Of a stretch of DNA of 64,000 bases, positions 26,133-35,568 are shown one piece after another; the stretch's first letter is position 1, and each line of letters opens with the position of its first letter. Location: assembly GCF_047795645.1 (NCBI RefSeq), contig NZ_CP181045.1, positions 4,650,001 to 4,714,000 on the forward strand, in the 5' to 3' direction. The position numbers were made by a program, and so were the translations under genes. The DNA comes from Salipaludibacillus sp047795645. GTDB lineage: Bacteria; Bacillota; Bacilli; Bacillales; Salisediminibacteriaceae. The notes under the pieces are model-generated. The model made no database searches and was not told the DNA's origin. It saw only the letters and a list, made by a program, of their open reading frames with translations.

Positions 26133-28378
26133 TTCCATTTACTTTATATACAGCAGATTGCACAGGGAATCTTTCAAACTGTATTTATCCTCATAAAGCC
26201 ATCATTGGGCACGAGGACTCTTTTCTAAGAGCGATCAAGTTTGATCATGTTGCAGCAGAATTTAAAGACAACTACCGCAGCAATGCCAATTTTATAAAAG
26301 CAGACAATGTGGTTCTTGATTGTGATAATGACCACTCGGATGATCCACAGGATTGGGTTACGTCAGAAGATGTTGCAAAGACATTCTCAGATGTCTCATT
26401 TGTGGTTTCATACAGCCGGAATCATATGAAACAAAAAAGAAATAAATCTGCACGCCCAAGGTTTCATGTCTATTTCATGCTTCCAGAAACAACCGACCAG
26501 GATGAATACGCCATGTTAAAGCAACAGATTGCCTCGGCGTTTCCTTACTTTGATACCAATGCACTTGATAGTGCAAGACTAATTTTTGGGACCGATCATG
26601 CGGACGTAGAATTTTATGATGGGAATAAAGACATCTTTGATTTTTTAGAGGATGCCGCTTTTATGGACTGGGACAACGAACAAGAAGAAGTGCCGGAGGG
26701 AAAGCGAAACAGCGCCATGTCTCATTTTGCAGGGAAAATTAGTAAGCGTTATGGGAATACCGATGAGGCATACACCTTGTTCTTAAAACAGGCAAAAAGA
26801 TGCAATCCTCCTCTTGAAGAAGGCGAACTAAACCTGATATGGAACAGCGCTGCTAATTTTGGGAAGCGTGTGGCATCACAAGAAGGATATATCCCTCCGG
26901 AAGTTTATAACTCAGATACATTATTGATGCCTGAGGATTTCTCAGATGTCGGACAGGCAGTGGTACTTGCAAGAGAGTATGCAGGCATACTTCGATACTC
27001 TCCGGCCACTGATTATATCGTGTACAGCGGGAGTGTTTGGGAGGAATCGAAGTCAAAGTCACAGGCAGTTGCTCAGGAGCTTACCACTAGACAGCTGGAA
27101 GAAGCGGAGAAGGAAATTAAAAAAGCGATGGCTGAAATGGTTAAAAATGGTGCAGTAGAAATCCTCGCGTCAATGGGGTCAAAGAAAGCCGTCAACCATT
27201 TTAATAAACAGCAATCCCATGCTTTTAATCGATACGAGGATGCTTATGCATACAAAAAATATGCTATCAAACGCAGGGATTCAAAATACATTACATCCGT
27301 TTTAAAAGAGGCTCGACCAATGCTTGAGATTGAACAAAAGATGCTGGATGCGGATGAATTTCTGCTGAATACAACCTCCGCCACCTATGATTTACGCGAA
27401 GGCATGAAAACAAATTTAGCACATGATTCTTCTCATTTTATTACAAAGCAGACAGCAGTAGACCCCAGTGATGTAGGTGCAGATAAGTGGGAGGATGTAT
27501 TAAATACGTTTTTCTTAAACGACGCAGAGCTTATTAATTATGTACAAAAAATCGTGGGGCTTTCTTCTATTGGCAAAGTTTATGTAGAGGCTTTAATCAT
27601 CGCCTATGGTGAAGGCCGTAATGGTAAATCGACCTTTTGGAATGTGGTGTCAAGGATACTCGGCTCGTATAGCGGGAATCTCTCTGCAGATATGCTGACG
27701 GTGGGTTGCAGAAGAAATGTTAAACCGGAGCTTGCTGAAGCAAAGGGAAAAAGGATGTTGATTGCCGCAGAGATGGAAGAAGGGATGCGTCTTAATACCT
27801 CCAATGTCAAACAACTCTGCTCTACGGATGAAATTTATGCAGAAAAGAAATATAAAGATCCTTTCAGCTATACCCCCAGCCATACGTTGGTGCTCTATAC
27901 CAATCACCTTCCCAAGGTCGGGGCGATCGACAAAGGCACATGGCGACGGTTGATTGTGATTCCCTTTGCAGCGAAGATTGAAGGCAATCAAGATATTAAG
28001 AATTATGCAGATTATCTATTCGAGCATTCTGCTGGTGCGATACTCGCTTGGATTATTGAAGGGGCCAAAAAAGTAATCAAAGATGAATACAAAATAGAAC
28101 CTCCACAGAAAGTGAAAGATGCGATACAGGAATATAAAGAAAACAATGACTGGCTCTCACACTTTCTCATAGAGTGTTGTGAGCTGGATATTACATTTAC
28201 AGCAAAGTCCGGTGAAGTGTACAAAGAATACCGTGCATTCTGCACTCGGACAGGCGAGTATATTCGTAGCACAACCGACTTTTATATTGCACTTGATGCA
28301 TCAGGATTTGAAAGGCATAAAAGGAGGGCAGGCATTATTGTAAGGGGTTTAAGGCTGAAGTCAGAGTTTCTAGAATAA
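26129..28378 (+). CDS. Phage/plasmid P4-type primase-helicase
   Basis: 749 residues. The N-terminal part resembles a primase (NVVLDCDNDHSDDP, SFVVSYSRNHMKQK, residues about 65-110); the C-terminal part is a D5/P4-family SF3 helicase with Walker A GRNGKSTFW (about 495) and LIAAEMEEG as Walker B region, plus LVLYTNHLPKVG sensor. It primes and unwinds DNA at the element's origin. The gene is intact, so replication functions could still work although packaging is lost. Confidence 0.9.
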   Translation: MIPFTLYTADCTGNLSNCIYPHKAIIGHEDSFLRAIKFDHVAAEFKDNYRSNANFIKADNVVLDCDNDHSDDPQDWVTSEDVAKTFSDVSFVVSYSRNHMKQKRNKSARPRFHVYFMLPETTDQDEYAMLKQQIASAFPYFDTNALDSARLIFGTDHADVEFYDGNKDIFDFLEDAAFMDWDNEQEEVPEGKRNSAMSHFAGKISKRYGNTDEAYTLFLKQAKRCNPPLEEGELNLIWNSAANFGKRVASQEGYIPPEVYNSDTLLMPEDFSDVGQAVVLAREYAGILRYSPATDYIVYSGSVWEESKSKSQAVAQELTTRQLEEAEKEIKKAMAEMVKNGAVEILASMGSKKAVNHFNKQQSHAFNRYEDAYAYKKYAIKRRDSKYITSVLKEARPMLEIEQKMLDADEFLLNTTSATYDLREGMKTNLAHDSSHFITKQTAVDPSDVGADKWEDVLNTFFLNDAELINYVQKIVGLSSIGKVYVEALIIAYGEGRNGKSTFWNVVSRILGSYSGNLSADMLTVGCRRNVKPELAEAKGKRMLIAAEMEEGMRLNTSNVKQLCSTDEIYAEKKYKDPFSYTPSHTLVLYTNHLPKVGAIDKGTWRRLIVIPFAAKIEGNQDIKNYADYLFEHSAGAILAWIIEGAKKVIKDEYKIEPPQKVKDAIQEYKENNDWLSHFLIECCELDITFTAKSGEVYKEYRAFCTRTGEYIRSTTDFYIALDASGFERHKRRAGIIVRGLRLKSEFLE

Positions 28379-28393
28379 GCCATTTTCCATAAA

Positions 28394-28490
28394 TGTGCAG
28401 GGCTAAGTAGGTCATATTATAAACTTTCCTATAGGACTAAAAAAAAGCCTATATATAAAGTTATATAGATACTATTCACTGCCCTGCACA
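28394..28490. other. Structured intergenic region after the primase gene
   Basis: TGTGCAGGGC (28394-28403) and GCCCTGCACA (28481-28490) are perfect inverse complements enclosing an AT-rich core with a second pair, TATAGG (28430-28435) and CCTATA (28448-28453). The nested layout suits a replication origin, a terminator-like element or a small RNA; I cannot tell which. Confidence 0.55.
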
Positions 28491-28523
28491 CTACCCTATC
28501 ACTGACGCTAAGGAGGCAGAGAA

Positions 28524-28814
28524 ATGCTTGAAAAAGATATAGAGCGAAAGCTTATCTTAGAAGTGAAAAAGATGGGGGGACTGGCACTTAAATTCGTATC
28601 CCCTGGATTTGATGGGATGCCAGACCGGCTTGTTCTTCTACCCAATGGCAAGCAGGCATTTGTTGAATGTAAAGCGCCTGGTAAAACATTAAGACCTCTG
28701 CAAGAAAAGCGAAAAAGTCAGTTAGAGTCACTTGGATCTTTGGTTTTCTGCTTGGATGGAGCGGAACAGATACAACCATTGCTATCGGAGGTTATGAGAG
28801 GAAGTGAATCATAG
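28524..28814 (+). CDS. VRR-NUC domain nuclease
   Basis: 96 residues, a stand-alone VRR-NUC domain of the PD-(D/E)xK superfamily: FVSPGFDGMPDRLVLLPNGK contains the metal-binding aspartate and FVECKAPG the E-x-K. Phage copies are small nucleases often acting on branched DNA in replication or packaging. ATG follows AAGGAGG. The stop overlaps the GTG start of the HNH gene. Confidence 0.88.
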   Translation: MLEKDIERKLILEVKKMGGLALKFVSPGFDGMPDRLVLLPNGKQAFVECKAPGKTLRPLQEKRKSQLESLGSLVFCLDGAEQIQPLLSEVMRGSES

Positions 28815-29290
28815 TGGTAAAAACACACATCTACACCTGCGATTACTGTGGTGAACAGTTTTATCGCCGTGATAGACATGGCACTCGTAATAAACACTTT
28901 TTCTGCAATCGTGAATGCGCTGCCGCTTATAAAACAAGGAAACTGTTGGTGGTCTGTTGTTGGTGTGACAAGAAGTTCTCCAAAAAAGCCTCTAACATTA
29001 AACGAACTGAGTGCAACTTTTGCTGCCATAAATGTTGTGTAGATTATTCGAGAGGTACAGGCAAAAATACTCGTAATGCCAAACGCAATGGAATTTACAT
29101 CCATCGTTTGCTGGCAGAAAAGTATTTGAGGAGTGAGCTGTTACCGGATGAAGAGGTTCATCATGTTGACCTTAATCCTCTTAATAACCGTCCAGAGAAC
29201 CTTGTTGTTTTGAAGAAAGGAGAGCACTCAGCATTACATTCAAGTATGAAAGTGAGGGATAAGAATGGACGATTTACTAAAACGTTCTGA
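28814..29290 (+). CDS. HNH endonuclease with zinc-ribbon N terminus
   Basis: 158 residues from GTG with AGGAAG upstream. Two treble-clef-like zinc modules in the first 80 residues (CDYCGEQF, CNRECA, CCWCDKKF, CCHKCC) precede an HNH_3-type nuclease (EVHHVDLNPLNNRPENLVVL, about 125-145). Typical free-standing phage HNH enzyme, possibly a homing endonuclease. It overlaps the SNF2 helicase gene by 26 bases. Confidence 0.85.
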   Translation: MVKTHIYTCDYCGEQFYRRDRHGTRNKHFFCNRECAAAYKTRKLLVVCCWCDKKFSKKASNIKRTECNFCCHKCCVDYSRGTGKNTRNAKRNGIYIHRLLAEKYLRSELLPDEEVHHVDLNPLNNRPENLVVLKKGEHSALHSSMKVRDKNGRFTKTF

Positions 29291-30686
29291 TCTGCATCAA
29301 TACCAGATTTATAGCGCTAAATATATCGTTGAACATCCAACGGCAGCCATATTCTTATCTTGTGGACTTGGTAAAACAGTAATTGCTTTAACAGCCATAC
29401 AAGAATTACTGTACGACTGCTTTGAAATACGTAAAGTGTTAGTGATCTGCCCTCTTAGGGTTGGATTAAATGTCTGGCGACAGGAATGCGATAGGTGGGA
29501 ACATCTTAGCGGACTAAAGTGTGAAATTGCCATCGGAACAGTGTCTGAGCGAATAAAAGCACTAAAAAGGAAAGCTAATATTTACATCATTAATCGTGAA
29601 AATGTGGAATGGCTGGTTACCAGAAGTGGTATTCTCTTTGATTATGACATGGTAGTAATCGATGAGCTGTCCTCCTTTAAATCCCACCAAGCAAAACGCT
29701 TTAAGAGTCTAATTAAAGTTAGACCTCAAGTTAAACGGTTTGTTGGTCTTACCGGTACACCATCATCAAATGGCCTAATGGATCTTTGGGCAGAGTATCG
29801 ACTTTTGGATATGGGAGAGCGGCTTGGACGTTTCATTGGCAGATACCGAGACGAGTACTTTGTACCAGACAAACGAAACCAACAGGTGATATATTCCTAC
29901 AAGCCAAAGCCAGGAGCAGAAGATGCCATCTACCAGCAGATTGCTGATATCACCATCAGCATGAAAAGTTCTGATTATCTCAAACTACCAGATTTGGTTA
30001 TGAACAAAGTAGCAGTCAGGCTTTCTGATAAAGAAATGGAAACCCTCGATAGTATGAAGCGGGATTTGATCACAACGGTTAAAGGTGAAGAGATCACTGC
30101 GGCCAATGCGGCAACATTATCTAACAAACTTCTGCAGATGGCAAATGGTGCAGTCTACGATGATCATGGTGCGGTAATGCCTATACACGACCGTAAGCTG
30201 GATGCGTTAGAGGATACCATCGAGGGAGCTAATGGAAAGCCGGTCTTGATCGCCTACTGGTTTAAGCACGATCTGGCTCGGATACAAAAACGTTTTAAAG
30301 TTGAAGTATTATCCAGTACTGATTCCATAAAGAGATGGAACATGGGGGATATTCCAGTTGCGGTCATTCATCCTGCATCAGCAGGACATGGTCTGAATTT
30401 ACAGTCTGGGGGTTCAACACTTGTCTGGTTTGGACTTACTTGGAGCCTTGAACTCTACCAACAAACGAATGCCAGACTGTGGCGCCAGGGACAGAAACAA
30501 ACAGTCGTCATTCACCACATTATCACCAAAGACACGATTGATGAACGAGTCATGAAAGCATTAGAAGATAAAGATACGAGCCAAGCGGCTCTCATTGAAG
30601 CAGTAACGCTTTTTTCAAAAGCAAACATGGGCTTTGCGAACGGTGTCCATTTGCCGGAACCATTGTCCATCACATCACCTACCTAA
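29265..30686 (+). CDS. SNF2-family helicase of the phage module (altered C terminus)
   Basis: 473 residues. SF2/SNF2 motifs: CGLGKTVIAL (Walker A, about 32-41), IDELSSFK (motif II), TGTPSSNGLMDLW (motif III), and NARLWRQGQ (motif VI, about 405). Such helicases follow VRR-NUC in Clostridia/Bacilli phage elements. The last 30 residues after AALIEAV do not belong to the family: the frame reads into a relic HNH gene after a deletion at about 30605-30630. The ATPase core is complete, so it may still work. Confidence 0.88.
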   Translation: MDDLLKRSDLHQYQIYSAKYIVEHPTAAIFLSCGLGKTVIALTAIQELLYDCFEIRKVLVICPLRVGLNVWRQECDRWEHLSGLKCEIAIGTVSERIKALKRKANIYIINRENVEWLVTRSGILFDYDMVVIDELSSFKSHQAKRFKSLIKVRPQVKRFVGLTGTPSSNGLMDLWAEYRLLDMGERLGRFIGRYRDEYFVPDKRNQQVIYSYKPKPGAEDAIYQQIADITISMKSSDYLKLPDLVMNKVAVRLSDKEMETLDSMKRDLITTVKGEEITAANAATLSNKLLQMANGAVYDDHGAVMPIHDRKLDALEDTIEGANGKPVLIAYWFKHDLARIQKRFKVEVLSSTDSIKRWNMGDIPVAVIHPASAGHGLNLQSGGSTLVWFGLTWSLELYQQTNARLWRQGQKQTVVIHHIITKDTIDERVMKALEDKDTSQAALIEAVTLFSKANMGFANGVHLPEPLSITSPT

Positions 30687-30849
30687 CGCCAGAGAACATA
30701 GGGGACAGGGAGATCGCTCTTGGCTTTAACAATTTAGAATTGCTTTGTCTTAACTGTCATAATAAAAAAACTTTCAAAGCGGCGCAACCAGATCGGATAT
30801 TGCTTTCGATACTGATGGAAGCATTATCTATAACCCCCCTCTCTTTTAA
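30628..30849 (+). pseudogene. HNH endonuclease relic fused behind the SNF2 gene
   Basis: In another frame than the helicase: LCERCPFAGTIVHHITYL, then NLELLCLNCHNKKTF, a complete HNH core, then a frameshift near 30770 and the usual tail FDTDGSIIYNPPLF with stop at 30847. The N-terminal third is gone. In related phages this gene precedes the terminase, so it marks the edge of the lost packaging module. Confidence 0.75.
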
Positions 30850-30945
30850 ATCGGGTGCCGCCAAATGGTGACCGGCGGGGGAGCCCGAATTTTTCTGCGT
30901 GGATATATCATGTATTTTTTGGAAGCTATAAAAAGGTGGATTTAG

Positions 30946-31134
30946 ATGAAAAAACAAATGCGGAGATACGAAAACGTAAAAATAGATAAACTGGTACCTT
31001 ATGCGAGAAACGCTAGAACGCATACGGAAACGCAAATCAAAAAGATACAATCGAGCATGAGAGAGTTTGGGTTTATCAATCCAATCCTTATCGATGGCGA
31101 CCATAACATTATCGCCGGGCATGCACGATGCTGA
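30946..31134 (+). pseudogene. ParB-like/DNA methylase gene, truncated after the ParB motif
   Basis: 62 residues: VKIDKLVPYARNARTH and FINPILIDGDHNIIAGHAR are the ParB/sulfiredoxin-type N-terminal domain of phage ParB-methyltransferase fusions (usually over 400 residues). It stops two codons after GHAR, where sequence unrelated to the family begins, so a deletion junction lies at about 31130. The methylase half and all following phage genes are missing. Confidence 0.8.
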
Positions 31135-31814
31135 TAAGGACGGTAGGGTAGGTGAGTAAGCGCCTAGAACTTTGAGGCAAAATAATAAATGAACAAAAGA
31201 ATAACAATTTGCGAATGGGTGTCTGTACAGGAACAACTGAAGTTAATGGTCATATCAGCTAAATTTGTATGGTGAAAATAAATATAAGAAAAATCTCAGT
31301 TCATTGAACTAACAGGATCGGTTATCGGAGACAAAACTGAAAATAGCAACCTAATTAGACGACTAAATCGCAAGTCTTTTAGTCGTCTTTTGTTTGTTGT
31401 TAAATCAATGGAATAACGTCATTTAACAGTAAATTAACTACTTAATTAACATACGAAATCACTGGATGACAATAAATATTGTCAAGACTCTGATAACACT
31501 GCTAATACGTACGTTAAAATGGATGGTAATTAAGGTGTGATTTTACTTGTAGAATAAAGAAAAAACAGGATTTTGTCATTATATGTTAAAATTAGATTAT
31601 AGAAAATAAAGAGTTTGTGAAACGGTGTACTTAAAGTATTGGGGAGTTTAGTCGAATAAAAAATTTTTAATTTGTTCCTCAAACGGGGCCAGATTGCGGA
31701 AGAGGTTGCCTTATCTGCTTTAAGAAAAATTGATAGATATTTGATAGATTGCACCAAATATTTACAAAATTAGCTATAATTAATGTTATCATTGCGGAGA
31801 AGAGGATAATCAAA
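31135..31814. other. Gene-free junction region before the Gabija-type pair
   Basis: No convincing coding frame on either strand. It contains the phage deletion junction, a terminator at 31357-31392, and AT-rich sequence with a TATAAT at 31775 that may belong to the promoter of the OLD-nuclease gene, although no well-spaced -35 is visible. Confidence 0.6.
31357..31392. terminator. Intrinsic terminator
   Basis: AGACGACTAAA pairs with the arm ending TTTTAGTCGTCT (31377-31388), followed by TTTG. Confidence 0.8.
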
Positions 31815-33809
31815 ATGTATTTAGACAGTTTAAGGTTATGGAATTGGAGAAAGTTTGCTGAAGGTCAAAATGGTGAGTGTGGAGTGGAAATTCAATTTAA
31901 CGATGCACTTAATGTACTTGTTGGGGAAAATGACTCCGGGAAAACAGCAATAATTGACGCAATTAAGACAGTTCTATCTACAAATAATCAAGATTTAAAT
32001 TGGGTTACAGAAGATGATTTTTACGAGGATAGTAAAAGCCTTAAAATAGAATGTATTTTTCGAGACTTAAGTCAAATAGAAGAAGCCTTCTTTTATGAAT
32101 GGTTAACAATAACCCCAGAAAAAACTCACCTTCGAGTATTAATGGAGGCTGAAATTTATGAGGATATTAATAAACAGAAGAAGGTTAAAAAGATAGTAAA
32201 AGCTGGTTCAGATAATTTAGAAAGTGGTATGGAAGATATCGCCAGACAATTGTTGACAGTAACATATTTAAAACCCTTACGCGATGCGGCTTCTGAATTA
32301 AGTCCAGGTAAACGTTCTCGAATAGCTCAAGTTGTCAAGAACTTAAGTGATTTCACTGATGATAGTCCTGAGCAGAAGCAAATTATTGATAGTTTTACAA
32401 ATGCTTTTGATGAATTAAAAACATTCTTAAATGAACCTGTACTAAGAAAGATTGGTACAACGGTTGATAATTTTTTTGAGGATAATAATAAAAAAGAACC
32501 AGAAATCAAAAATAAAGAAATGAGCTTTGTTGAAATCTTGAGAAAACTCGAATTGAATTTAGGTGAAGTGGGAACAGGATTAGGAAGTTCAAATTTATTG
32601 TTTATGGCAGTTGAATTGCTATTATTAAGTGAATCAGAAGTTGGACCTAAAATAGCCCTTATAGAAGAAGTAGAAGCGCATATACACCCACAGGCACAGT
32701 TACGCGTTATAAAGCATTTTGAGAAGAATTCAAATACAGGTATTCAATACATATTTACATCACATAGTCCAGTTCTCGCCTCGTCAATAGCTCTTGAAAG
32801 TATAATCTTTATTTATAATAAAAAGGCCTATCCAATGAAAAGAGGATCTACCAAATTAATAGAAGAAGATTATGAGTTCTTAGAACGTTTCTTGGATGCA
32901 ACCAAAGCTAATATGTTTTTTGCACAGGGTGCTATTTTTGTTGAGGGAGATGCTGAGAACCTACTACTACCTGCTATAGCGGAAGTTATTGGACGACCTT
33001 TACATAGATATGGTGTATCAATTATAAATTTAGGAAATCTTGCGTTTAAGAGATATACATCTATTTTTCTAAGGTCTAATGAAAATAAACAATTGAATTT
33101 TCCGGTCTCAATAATAACTGATCTTGATTTAAAGCCAGTTGATTATTATGACGAGCCTTGTTATATCAAGATAGATGAAAGAGCGAACAGGGCAATTGCT
33201 GACCTATACAACTGTGATAACTCAAATAGTGAATTCGAGAAATTTTATGTCAATTGTAAAGATGTAATTAATAAATCTAAAACATTATATGGTAATAAGA
33301 TAAGAGAAAGTCTATCAGGTACTGAACTAGACAAAAAATTAGAAGAGATTAATTCACAGATTGTTGAAATTTTAAAAGGCGTAGAGCCACAATTTGATGA
33401 GTTTAAAGATAAAATTACAACAGATATTAAGGAAAGATATTTCAATGATGTTGAAAAAACAAAGGTTTTTATTTCAAAGCCATGGACTTTAGAGCACTCA
33501 ATTGCCTTAAGTGAATTAAGTGGAGATTTTGAAAATGTTCTATTGGAATGTCACTATATTCAAGAGATAAATCGAATTAATAAAAAGAAAGAATGGGAAG
33601 CGCATTATGATCAGTTTACCAGGGCAACAGCTGTTTATAATTTTTTATTAGAAAAAGAAGTTTCAAAGGCGGTTGTAGCGCAACAATTTGCAAAACATTT
33701 GTTAGATAACAAGTCTAGGTTAAAAGAAGTGTTGCTCTCAGATGATTCGATAAAACATATTATTAATGCTATTTATCATGTAACTGGAGGAGATGATAGT
33801 GCAAATTAA
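31815..33809 (+). CDS. Gabija-type OLD-family ATPase/TOPRIM nuclease (GajA-like)
   Basis: 664 residues from ATG 31815 (GAGAAGAGG upstream); an in-frame ATG at 31749 lacks a ribosome site. ABC-type ATPase with Walker A GENDSGKT (37-44), a Walker B region LIEEVEAHIHPQ (about 283), and STHSP-like SHSPVLASS; then a TOPRIM nuclease with FVEGDAE (about 375) and DLD in ITDLDLK (about 435). OLD nucleases paired with a UvrD-like helicase form Gabija, which senses nucleotide depletion during phage infection and cuts DNA. It is longer than the B. cereus GajA (about 580) and diverged, so I call it Gabija-type. Very AT-rich compared with hsd genes. Confidence 0.82.
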   Translation: MYLDSLRLWNWRKFAEGQNGECGVEIQFNDALNVLVGENDSGKTAIIDAIKTVLSTNNQDLNWVTEDDFYEDSKSLKIECIFRDLSQIEEAFFYEWLTITPEKTHLRVLMEAEIYEDINKQKKVKKIVKAGSDNLESGMEDIARQLLTVTYLKPLRDAASELSPGKRSRIAQVVKNLSDFTDDSPEQKQIIDSFTNAFDELKTFLNEPVLRKIGTTVDNFFEDNNKKEPEIKNKEMSFVEILRKLELNLGEVGTGLGSSNLLFMAVELLLLSESEVGPKIALIEEVEAHIHPQAQLRVIKHFEKNSNTGIQYIFTSHSPVLASSIALESIIFIYNKKAYPMKRGSTKLIEEDYEFLERFLDATKANMFFAQGAIFVEGDAENLLLPAIAEVIGRPLHRYGVSIINLGNLAFKRYTSIFLRSNENKQLNFPVSIITDLDLKPVDYYDEPCYIKIDERANRAIADLYNCDNSNSEFEKFYVNCKDVINKSKTLYGNKIRESLSGTELDKKLEEINSQIVEILKGVEPQFDEFKDKITTDIKERYFNDVEKTKVFISKPWTLEHSIALSELSGDFENVLLECHYIQEINRINKKKEWEAHYDQFTRATAVYNFLLEKEVSKAVVAQQFAKHLLDNKSRLKEVLLSDDSIKHIINAIYHVTGGDDSAN

Positions 33810-35568
33810 AGACGGAGACTATAAACTAGTCGAGAAAATTTTACTAGGGGATGGACAATTTAATAGTAAGCAAAGGGAATTTATTGATTTGAATGAGTCA
33901 AAAACGATTGTTGCAGGACCAGGAGCAGGAAAGACTACTGCCTTGGCTGCAAAGATAGCACTGTTACTTAAGAACTTAAGTTCATCAAATAGCAAAGAGG
34001 GTGTATGTATTATTACACATACAAATGTTGCTGTTAATGAAATTAATAATGTTCTAAATAAAGCCGGTGTGGGTAATGTTAATCATCCTCATTTTATTGG
34101 AACAATCCATGAGTTTTTCAATCGTTTTTGTGTTATTCCTTTCTTTAAATATAAATTCAAACATAACAGCTTAATAATTGATAAAAAACATCAAAGCGAT
34201 TTTGATTATTATATAACTTTTCTAGGGCGTAATTATCCTTGGATGAGTAAACCACAATTTAACGGTGTGAAAAATGCTATTGCAGAAAGAATACAAGATA
34301 GTGAATTAATTTTAGATAAAGAAAATAACACTGTAGATTTATTTAACTCTACTAACTGGGACAAATTTGAGAAATATAAAGTGAAAATGTTAGAAGCTAA
34401 ATATTCTAGAAAGAAACAAGGTTTTTTAACTCACGAAGATACTTTTTTATTTTCGAGTATATTTTTACTAGAAAACCGATTTAAAGCGGTTTTGAGGAAT
34501 CGTTTTAAATATGTCTTTCTAGATGAATTTCAAGATACAACACCAGCTGGCACCGAATTACTAGAAAAACTTTTTGGAACTGAGGATAATATTTATCAAA
34601 AAGTCGGTGATCCGTATCAAACTATTACCTATAATCAGCCAATGCCAGACATTGACGAACAACAGGTATTTAGGCTAAATATAACCAATCGTTTTGGAAA
34701 TGAAATTGCAGAACATCTGAATATAATAATGCCAGATGCAAATATCCAAACATACCAATGGAAAAGGTCGATTTCACCAGTTATTCTATTATATAAAAAT
34801 GAAGAAGAAATCTACCCGGAGTATAAAAAAATAATAAAAGAATATGAGAAACTAGACCAAACTTTTAATGAAAGTTCAAAGGAGGACAAAGTTCTTGTTT
34901 TGACTAGAGCTTGGTCTTCTATAGTAAAAAAGGGTGTACCATATTCAGAAAAGAAACAAGTTAAATTAAAATCTGTAAATTATATCCTGAAATCTTTAAT
35001 TATAGACTTTATTGTTAAAAGAATAGTGCTTGTTGAAGAGAGTCTTTCTGAGGCGAAGTTGTGGATTAATAATCATCATAAACTTATCCAACTCAATACT
35101 ATATTAATTAATGTAATAAAAAATGGTTTAACTGGAACTATTAAAGATGAATTAAAGAAATTGATCAATGAATTATTGCAAGAAAAAGGTGCCGTAAGTA
35201 TTAATGTAAGAAATAATATATTTAATCAAGTTGAAGCAATTTTTTTTAATCGACAAGCATCAAAAGCTGAGAAAAATACAGATGACATTTTTACTATTCA
35301 TTCAGTAAAAGGTGAAACATTGAGATCAGCTTTAGTAGTCGATTTTGATGATAAACCATTAACCAATATTTTATTACATAGATATCGTGTTAATGACAAT
35401 GAGAATTATTTATATACACATCATAATTTGATATATGTAGCTATGAGTAGAGTTACACATTTGTTTGTTTTTGCAATGCACATTGATGTGTGGTCTCATA
35501 AAGTAAAAGAGAAATTAGAAACTAATTGGGTAATTAGAGAACCTGAAGTAGAAACAGCTGTAAACTAA
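33799..35568 (+). CDS. Gabija-type UvrD-like helicase (GajB-like)
   Basis: 589 residues from GTG 33799, eight bases after GGAGG; the ATG at 33793 is too close to that site. SF1 motifs: GPGAGKTT (Walker A), FLDEFQDTTP (motif II), VGDPYQTI (motif III), IHSVKGET (motif V) and YVAMSRVTHL (motif VI). It overlaps the nuclease gene by 11 bases, so the two are co-translated. In Gabija the helicase joins the nuclease in a supramolecular complex and degrades nucleotides on activation. Somewhat longer than B. cereus GajB (about 490 residues). Confidence 0.82.
   Translation: MQIKDGDYKLVEKILLGDGQFNSKQREFIDLNESKTIVAGPGAGKTTALAAKIALLLKNLSSSNSKEGVCIITHTNVAVNEINNVLNKAGVGNVNHPHFIGTIHEFFNRFCVIPFFKYKFKHNSLIIDKKHQSDFDYYITFLGRNYPWMSKPQFNGVKNAIAERIQDSELILDKENNTVDLFNSTNWDKFEKYKVKMLEAKYSRKKQGFLTHEDTFLFSSIFLLENRFKAVLRNRFKYVFLDEFQDTTPAGTELLEKLFGTEDNIYQKVGDPYQTITYNQPMPDIDEQQVFRLNITNRFGNEIAEHLNIIMPDANIQTYQWKRSISPVILLYKNEEEIYPEYKKIIKEYEKLDQTFNESSKEDKVLVLTRAWSSIVKKGVPYSEKKQVKLKSVNYILKSLIIDFIVKRIVLVEESLSEAKLWINNHHKLIQLNTILINVIKNGLTGTIKDELKKLINELLQEKGAVSINVRNNIFNQVEAIFFNRQASKAEKNTDDIFTIHSVKGETLRSALVVDFDDKPLTNILLHRYRVNDNENYLYTHHNLIYVAMSRVTHLFVFAMHIDVWSHKVKEKLETNWVIREPEVETAVN

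Noticed and set aside
31530..31757. A 75-codon minus-strand open frame before the Gabija-type pair
   Set aside because: Low-complexity, hydrophobic, without ribosome site; it lies in a junction region and resembles no family.
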